Shown here: piece after piece, positions 33,307 through 38,734 of the stretch
Position numbering within the stretch: position 1 is the stretch's first letter
How the letters are laid out: each line of letters starts with the position of its first letter
Origin: Planctomycetaceae bacterium
Lineage (GTDB): Bacteria; Planctomycetota; Planctomycetia; Pirellulales; Pirellulaceae
Assembly: GCA_002862205.1 (NCBI GenBank)
Contig: PKCN01000376.1
Coordinates: forward strand, 1-38,734
Length of the DNA stretch: 38,734 nucleotides
Direction of reading: 5' to 3'
The notes under the pieces: model-generated
What the model saw: the letters and a program-made list of their open reading frames with translations, nothing else
Told to the model about the DNA's origin: nothing
The model's database searches: none
Made by a program: the position numbers and the translations under genes

Positions 33307-34779
33307 CTATTTGGCAGCTTCGATGCAGTACAGGTAGCGATTACTACGTACCACGATTTGTCCATTACTGATTGCGGGAGTTCCACGAAAGGTTTCTGCA
33401 CCTTCTGCGGTTTGGTTGGTTGCCAATAGCTCAAATTCGTCGGATGCATTGATCACGTATGCGGTACCATCACTCTTGAAGTAGTAGATTTTCCCATCGC
33501 CTGCGACGGGAGAGCTGTAATCTGCACCGCCAAATCCACCGCGGCCACTACGACCACCGAATCCACCTCCGAAGCCTCCACGAGATCCGAAGCCTCCGTT
33601 ATTTGGGCGTGCTTGACTGCTACCAGCGTTGCCTCGCTGCGGATCGGCTTTTTCATTTTCACTTGACCCGGCTGGTTCGACTGAGCTGCGGCTCTTTGCC
33701 GGTAAGCGTCCTTTGAAAATGGCTGATCCATCTGTAGCATCGATGCAATTTGCAACACCGTTGGCGAAATAGTAGATCTTATTCTGGTATACCAGAGGAG
33801 ACGCAAAGCGTGCCGTGTCTCGACCTGTCCACACGGTGTTTGCTGCACTGGTGTCACCCTTGCCGCCTGCTTTGACAGCAGCTGAACCGCCACCACGACC
33901 TTCGATTCCATAGATCACGCCGTCCGCCTCAACGACGCTCGAATTGTAGGAATCCGACTGCATCGCCTCACTATACCAACGGAGTTTTCCAGTGGCGGGA
34001 TTCAAACCCCAGAACTCGTAAGGAACACCCACGACAAGATCAGAGCGAGTGTCATCAATTTTGGCGATGACGGGAGTGCCCCAAACATCAATCAAACCGT
34101 CCGCCGTTTGACGCCACTTTTCTTCCCCGGTTTTTTTGTCCAGGCCGATCATCGATCCGCTCTCAGCGCTTGCCGTAATGATGACAAGATCGTCATGGAG
34201 AATCGGGCTTGATGAAGAACCCCAGCGTTTCGGGTCGCTGCCGGTTCCAACACTGGTCTTCCAGAGTTCCTTTCCATCAAGGCTGTAGCAGACTACTCCG
34301 GACTTGCCGAAGAATGCGTAAACACAGTCACCGTCAGCCACTGGTGTGTGTGAAGCATAGCCGTGTGCCGGGATCCCCATGCCGCTGTACGGGTCCTCTG
34401 GCAGTGTGGCTGTGTCTGTGCCAATCCATAACTGTTTTCCGGTGCGGCGGTCGACACAAATCAGATGCCGCTTCAGATTTTCAATTTCCCCGACCTGATC
34501 CCGGCTGGTTCCGTAACCGCTGTAACACGTTACGAAAATACGATCGCCCACAATGATGGGGCTCGACGCACCGGGACCTGGCAGTTCAAGCTTCCATCGG
34601 AGGTTCGTACCAGGGCTCCATTGAATGGGCAAAGCTGTCGAATCTGTCGCTATTCCAGAGCCGTTGGGGCCGCGAAAGCGGGGCCAGTCGGCCAAGCAAA
34701 CTCCACATGCCAAAAACGCAAAGCATGCAGCGTGAAACGCCGCTGTGATTTGAGCGCGACGCAGTAAAACGATGTTCAT
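33307..34779 (-). CDS. Exported PQQ-like beta-propeller protein (3) with Gly/Arg-rich insert
   Basis: A 490-residue exported PQQ/BamB-like beta-propeller. A signal peptide is followed by the family opening WPRFRGPNGSGIATDSTALP. Blade elements include SSPIIVGDRIFVTCYSG, DRRTGKQLWIG, LDGKELWKTS, KKTGEEKWRQ, NPATGKLRWYSEA and FRGTPAISNGQIVVRS. Between blades, at about residues 380-425, there is a low-complexity insert rich in Gly, Arg, Ser and Asn (for example GGFGSRGGFGGGFGGRSGRG), after which the propeller resumes. I put the start at the ATG at 34779; one six codons upstream is also possible. It is a lone minus-strand gene at the head of the envelope-protein run. PQQ binding is unproven. Confidence 0.88.
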   Translation of the reverse strand: MNIVLLRRAQITAAFHAACFAFLACGVCLADWPRFRGPNGSGIATDSTALPIQWSPGTNLRWKLELPGPGASSPIIVGDRIFVTCYSGYGTSRDQVGEIENLKRHLICVDRRTGKQLWIGTDTATLPEDPYSGMGIPAHGYASHTPVADGDCVYAFFGKSGVVCYSLDGKELWKTSVGTGSDPKRWGSSSSPILHDDLVIITASAESGSMIGLDKKTGEEKWRQTADGLIDVWGTPVIAKIDDTRSDLVVGVPYEFWGLNPATGKLRWYSEAMQSDSYNSSVVEADGVIYGIEGRGGGSAAVKAGGKGDTSAANTVWTGRDTARFASPLVYQNKIYYFANGVANCIDATDGSAIFKGRLPAKSRSSVEPAGSSENEKADPQRGNAGSSQARPNNGGFGSRGGFGGGFGGRSGRGGFGGADYSSPVAGDGKIYYFKSDGTAYVINASDEFELLATNQTAEGAETFRGTPAISNGQIVVRSNRYLYCIEAAK

Positions 34780-35926
34780 GATGGCACAATCATTCAAGAA
34801 ACGTGAAGGGAAAGTGGTTTAGCTTGCCGGACGCCAAAGAAACTAACAGAAAGCTTAAACCAGCAGAACATACAAGTCCGCTACCCGTGAAGCTGTGCGC
34901 ATTCGCAAATCTCTGAAAAATAGCACTTTCAAATGCTATCAACCTCTTTTCCATTGCGTCTCCAGCGGAAACACCCGACACCAGTGCGTTTTGGGGGCAT
35001 CACCGCTGAAGTGTAGGAGTCGACGATGGCTCATCTTGCCGTTTTCAGCTTTTGCCGTACCTACTGGCTTATCGGGCTGTCGTTGCACGAGTGTGACGTA
35101 CAACTTGCAAAACGACAGACGCGAAAACATAAGCCTTGCGGCTGAATGGATTTGTCCTGGTCGCACACCAATACAAAACTGTTCCATCAGGGGATCCGCT
35201 GCACACCACTCAGGTAAACAAACATCAGGAACCCTGGTGTATCAGTCGAGCGTGGGTGCGAACGCGCGCGGTTGGAGGACCCGCGTTAACGGTCCATCAA
35301 TGCATGGTTGAGTTCGAGCCAATCAAGAATTCGGCTGACGATGAAGTCGCCGGGGCAGGCCAACGATTACACTCCATGGTACCCACCACGCATGGCGGGC
35401 AAGACAACGACCCCTGATGCTGACAAGTGGTGCACGTTTTTCTTTTGAATGACAGTCTGCGGATTTTCTCGGGTTACGAGAATCAGCTTTCAGTGTTTTT
35501 TCATTCGAATATCATCTGCACGTCGCACGGGATTCACCGAAGCAACGCGGGAAACACCGCTCAGGCTGCTCCCGCCGCAAGAATACACAACCATGGGCTT
35601 CGTGCGTAACGAACCGCTGGCCATGGGGGGGCGGCAGTCGTCGTACCGGTGAACACACAGTTGTTACCAAGCGTTTCTCTCGGTCGTCAAAATCGACTAA
35701 ACCGAAGACGCCCTGACTCATCTGAAGTAGATCAAGCCAGAAATTCACTGCCGGGGTCCCGCGCAGTAAAAGCTCAGGCCTCGCTGTGGTTCGTTCACCT
35801 GCGCGCCACTCGGGCAGGTGAAGAAGTGAGTTAGGTCGCCCGTCTTGGTGAGCCGCTGGACAGATGGGATCCCGTAAATTGTTCCGCACGGTGTCGTGAT
35901 TCCCAAAACGCTTTAGGCCGAATCGC
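34780..35926. other. 1.1-kb region without a recognisable gene
   Basis: The longest open frame (minus strand, 35512-35991) overlaps the 3' end of menG and has no protein character. Shorter plus-strand frames at 34895-35417 are equally unconvincing. No transposase fragment, RNA gene or tandem repeat was recognised. It could be decayed coding sequence or a non-coding RNA locus; I see nothing that decides this. Confidence 0.4.
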
Positions 35927-36721
35927 TCATTTCGCCGCGGTACCGGTTGGTTCTTGCGGTTTGACACCGACATAGATGGTTGCCACTCCACACGTTAGCG
36001 GGGTGAACTCAACCTCTTCGAGTCCTGCGGCGGTCATCCGATCGGCCAAAGCTTGACCGTCGGGGAATTGGCCCACTGACTCCGGGAGATAGTTGTAGGC
36101 GGATTTGTCATTACGGGCAAAAAGCTGCCCGACCCGTGGCAAAATGTGTTTGAAGTAAAAGTTGTAAGATTGTTTCAACCCAATCATGGTGGGACGCGAA
36201 AACTCGAGAATCAGCACCTGACCTCCCGGACGGCAGACCCGACACATCTCGCGGAGCCCAAGATCCGTGTCCGCAACATTGCGGAGCCCGAATGCGACCG
36301 TCACGCACTGAAACTTATCACTATCAAAGGGTAGTGCTTGCGAATCTGCTTCGACAAAATCAACGAGGCTTTCCCCTTCTTCTGGTTGACGTCGCTTTTG
36401 GCGTGCAATCTCAAGCATCGCATTGCAAAAATCGCTGCCTACCACGTCTACCCCCTCGGGGGCGTGTTTCGCGATGGCGATCGCCAGATCGCCGGTTCCA
36501 GTGCAGGTATCCAACGCTGGAATGCCAGCTCTCAGATTCAGCTTGCGGACAGCTTTGCGGCGCCAGAGGCGGTCGAAGTTTAGCGATAAGATATGGTTCA
36601 TCGCATCGTATCGCGGAGCGATCTGTCGAAACATTTCCTGAACGCGGGCATTACTCTTGTCAACACCGGCAGCCAACGTCGGGGCGGTTGCCGATTCAGG
36701 GTCAACAGCGGTATTGTTCAT
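35927..36721 (-). CDS. menG: Demethylmenaquinone methyltransferase (UbiE/MenG family)
   Basis: A 264-residue SAM-dependent class I methyltransferase that performs the last methylation of menaquinone synthesis. The family block [20 protein letters not shown] is followed by [17 protein letters not shown] motif [50 protein letters not shown], and the UbiE signature [18 protein letters not shown]. The start at 36721 was chosen because the 76 codons open upstream lack family similarity. Planctomycetes use menaquinone, so menG is the likelier role than ubiE. The gene is divergent from the HAD phosphatase, with about 90 bp for both promoters. Confidence 0.94.
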   Translation of the reverse strand: MNNTAVDPESATAPTLAAGVDKSNARVQEMFRQIAPRYDAMNHILSLNFDRLWRRKAVRKLNLRAGIPALDTCTGTGDLAIAIAKHAPEGVDVVGSDFCNAMLEIARQKRRQPEEGESLVDFVEADSQALPFDSDKFQCVTVAFGLRNVADTDLGLREMCRVCRPGGQVLILEFSRPTMIGLKQSYNFYFKHILPRVGQLFARNDKSAYNYLPESVGQFPDGQALADRMTAAGLEEVEFTPLTCGVATIYVGVKPQEPTGTAAK

Positions 36722-36812
36722 CAGATTCTCTTTGGTTTTCGTAGGACTACGGCACCAGTCTAACATTGCGGCGAGTGATCGCCGACCACACAACTCACGC
36801 CCCGAACCACGC

Positions 36813-37490
36813 ATGAAAACACTGTTATTCGATATCGACGGTACCCTGATCGTGACAAGCCACACCGGTACCCGCGCCTTTGAATCAGTGCTGAAATCGA
36901 GTTTTGGCGTTGAATGTCCCAATCTGGACGTCGCTTTCGGAGGCCGCACAGACTTCTCGCTTTTGCGAGAGGTGTTGAGTTTGAACGATATTCAACCCAA
37001 CCAAGCAAATTTCCGAGCCTTCTCACAAGCGTACCGTAGGCAGTTGCCGCTGGCCCTGCATGAGTGTGACGGTGAGGTGTTGCCTGGAGTGATCCCATTG
37101 TTGTCGCGTTTAAAACAACGTGATGACATTCGTTGCTCTGTGATGACCGGAAATTTAAGGGTCACGGCAACACAAAAACTGGACCACTTTGGGCTGACCG
37201 ACTATTTCGTTGATATCTTTGGGGGAGACTTTGACGAAGATCGGCGGCATCTTGCGCGGCGAACTGCCCTCTTTCTTCGGGGTGCGCACGGTCATGAGTC
37301 CTCCGATGGTACGATTGTCATCGGAGACACCCCTGCTGATATTCTTTGTGGTCTTGAGATTGGCGCTTCGGTACTTGCGGTGTGCACTGGCCAGTTTGAC
37401 CATTGCACACTGGAAGCCGCGGGGGCGCATGTCGTTCATTCGAACCTGGCCGATGTCGATACCGTGTTTGAGTGGCTCACCCAGCACTGA
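36813..37490 (+). CDS. HAD-family phosphatase (phosphoglycolate phosphatase-like)
   Basis: A 225-residue haloacid dehalogenase superfamily hydrolase. Motif I is [16 protein letters not shown] with both catalytic aspartates, motif II is CSVMTGN, and motif IV is [20 protein letters not shown] helical cap lies between motifs I and II, as in phosphoglycolate phosphatase and beta-phosphoglucomutase relatives. The frame is open 52 codons upstream of the ATG at 36813, but that part overlaps the menG leader and coding start and is not conserved in character. It lies 55 bp before dinB in the same direction and may be cotranscribed with it. The substrate is not determinable by eye. Confidence 0.9.
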   Translation: MKTLLFDIDGTLIVTSHTGTRAFESVLKSSFGVECPNLDVAFGGRTDFSLLREVLSLNDIQPNQANFRAFSQAYRRQLPLALHECDGEVLPGVIPLLSRLKQRDDIRCSVMTGNLRVTATQKLDHFGLTDYFVDIFGGDFDEDRRHLARRTALFLRGAHGHESSDGTIVIGDTPADILCGLEIGASVLAVCTGQFDHCTLEAAGAHVVHSNLADVDTVFEWLTQH

Positions 37491-37545
37491 AGTCGTAGGG
37501 AGTCTGGCAAGCAAACCCGCATTGGTAATACGCGAGTCCCGTCCC

Positions 37546-38730
37546 ATGTTGTTGCACATTGATATGGACGCTTTTTATGCGTCCATCGAACAGCGCGATC
37601 AACCAAGTCTGCGTGGCAGACCGGTGGTGGTAGGAGGCAGCGCCAAACGAGGTGTGGTCGCAGCAGCAAGCTACGAGGCCCGACGATTCGGCATCCATAG
37701 TGCTATGTCCGGCAAGCGTGCGGCGGAACTTTGCCCCGACGCGGTGTTTGTAAAAAGCCGGTTGGATCATTACGCAACAGTAGGGCGTCAAGTCCGGGAA
37801 ATCTTTCTGCGTTTCACTCCAATGGTGCAACCTCTATCACTGGACGAGGCCTTTCTCGATGTCTCAGGCACTCTAAGACTCTTTGGCTCGGCGAGTGCCA
37901 TCGGTCGGGAGATCAAAGCATTGATCAGGACGGAATTGGAATTGACTGCGAGCGTTGGTATAGCGCCCTTGAAATTTGTAGCAAAGATCGCGAGCGATCT
38001 TGATAAGCCTGACGGCTTTACCGAGGTGGGGCAAAAAGAAATTATCAGCTTTCTTGATCCCCTGCCCGTATCACGACTATGGGGCGTTGGCCGTGTTGGC
38101 AACCAAAAACTCGCGGCGTTGCAACTGAAAACCATTGGTGACATTCGCCGGTATGACCGAACGGTGATGAATGAGAAGTTTGGAAATTGGGGCGAACATC
38201 TATGGAAACTTGCCAACGGAATCGATCCCAGGAAGGTGATTCCAGATCGCAACGCAAAGCAGATCAGTCACGAACGGACATTTCAGGAAGACATGGTTGA
38301 TCGTGACGCGATGCGGTCAGTAATTAGTCACCTTTGTGAACAGGTGACGCGTCGGCTGAGACGAAACGACCGGTTTTCCCGATCTGTGACCGTCAAATAC
38401 CGCTGTGGAGATTTCCGGACTTATGCGCAGAGTCGCTCCTTTGCAGACCCAACGCAGTCGACAGACTCGGTTTACAGATTAGCAATGGTACTGCTAAAAG
38501 AACTTGTTGCAAAACATCCGCAACCGGTCCGTCTGCTCGGCGTCAGCGTTGGAAACCTTACCGAGCAGGAAACACGACAATTGGATTTGTTTGATTCCGA
38601 GGAAGGCGGCGACCCACAAAAGGCGGTGGATGAAGTCGTGGATCAGTTGACAGATCAGATCGGCAGCAACAGCGTCTATCGTGCGACCAGCCACTCCTGG
38701 ATCAATCGTGATGGGAAAACAGACCACTGA
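37546..38730 (+). CDS. dinB: DNA polymerase IV (Y family)
   Basis: A 394-residue error-prone translesion polymerase. Catalytic motifs are LLHIDMDAFYASIEQRD, with Tyr at the steric-gate position, and SLDEAFLDVSG. Other family segments are VVAAASYEARRFGIHSAM, TASVGIAPLKFVAKIASDL, a helix-hairpin-helix (LWGVGRVGNQKLAALQL) and the little-finger domain. A beta-clamp-binding motif QLDLF is present about 35 residues before the C-terminus, so a short extension follows it. The start is at the ATG at 37546; the frame extends 112 codons upstream antisense to nothing but overlapping the phosphatase gene. It stops four bases before the window end. No LexA-type operator was recognised upstream. Confidence 0.95.
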   Translation: MLLHIDMDAFYASIEQRDQPSLRGRPVVVGGSAKRGVVAAASYEARRFGIHSAMSGKRAAELCPDAVFVKSRLDHYATVGRQVREIFLRFTPMVQPLSLDEAFLDVSGTLRLFGSASAIGREIKALIRTELELTASVGIAPLKFVAKIASDLDKPDGFTEVGQKEIISFLDPLPVSRLWGVGRVGNQKLAALQLKTIGDIRRYDRTVMNEKFGNWGEHLWKLANGIDPRKVIPDRNAKQISHERTFQEDMVDRDAMRSVISHLCEQVTRRLRRNDRFSRSVTVKYRCGDFRTYAQSRSFADPTQSTDSVYRLAMVLLKELVAKHPQPVRLLGVSVGNLTEQETRQLDLFDSEEGGDPQKAVDEVVDQLTDQIGSNSVYRATSHSWINRDGKTDH

Positions 38731-38734
38731 TTTC

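Noticed and set aside
32929-33429. A 166-codon plus-strand frame with Arg/Pro-rich repeats
   Set aside because: Its repeated part is the non-coding tandem repeat, and its 3' part is antisense to the third beta-propeller gene.
35512-35991. A 159-codon minus-strand frame
   Set aside because: It overlaps the menG 3' end in another frame and shows no domain, signal peptide or composition typical of a protein.

Overview
This window looks like chromosomal DNA of a marine planctomycete of the Pirellulaceae (Rhodopirellula-like) group. The evidence is a cysteine-rich YTV-repeat protein, three secreted PQQ-type beta-propeller proteins, two exported sulfatases, DUF1573 and DUF3500 proteins, a planctomycete-style zinc-ribbon protein, and loose gene packing with many single-gene or short transcription units. 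The taxonomic call is inference from gene content; there is no rRNA or other marker in the window. I saw no tRNA, rRNA, CRISPR array, insertion sequence or phage gene.

Layout. (1) 1-4.7 kb, minus strand: chemosensory unit cheA-cheW-mcp, with the receptor running off the left edge. (2) 5.2-7.6 kb: an exported beta-propeller protein and a MEKHLA-domain protein. (3) 7.9-10.2 kb: a dGTPase-like HD hydrolase on the plus strand, preceded by a very good sigma-54-type promoter match, converging on an exported cytochrome c-like protein. (4) 10.5-17.3 kb, minus strand: a probable long operon read as hpf, ptsN, ptsH, ptsI, DUF2344 gene, rng, pdxJ. It joins ribosome hibernation, the nitrogen-type phosphotransferase relay, RNA decay and vitamin B6 synthesis. 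Its leader and the ptsH-ptsI gap carry dyad-symmetric elements. (5) 17.5-19.7 kb, plus strand: a lysine-rich small protein, an exported alpha/beta hydrolase and agmatine deiminase, tightly packed. (6) 20.1-29.5 kb: a zinc-ribbon protein, DUF3500, a second beta-propeller, two divergent sulfatases (one with a non-canonical CTLTR active-site motif) and a YejM/LTA-synthase-like membrane enzyme. (7) 29.6-34.8 kb, minus strand: DUF1573 protein, YTV-repeat protein with a clear rho-independent terminator, and a third beta-propeller with a Gly/Arg-rich insert. (8) 34.8-35.9 kb: about 1.1 kb without a recognisable gene. (9) 35.9-38.7 kb: menG/ubiE, divergent from a HAD phosphatase followed by DNA polymerase IV.

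How they fit together. The phosphotransferase proteins form a complete EI-HPr-EIIA relay without any sugar permease, so it is probably regulatory. The region from 20 to 35 kb is dominated by exported or envelope proteins and probably serves polysaccharide or lipid-headgroup hydrolysis and cell-wall construction. The non-coding gaps repeatedly contain short tandem repeats of unrelated sequence, several with the same 14-bp period. This is the most unusual non-gene pattern in the window. I found no gene set that I can defend as an undescribed defence or mobile system.
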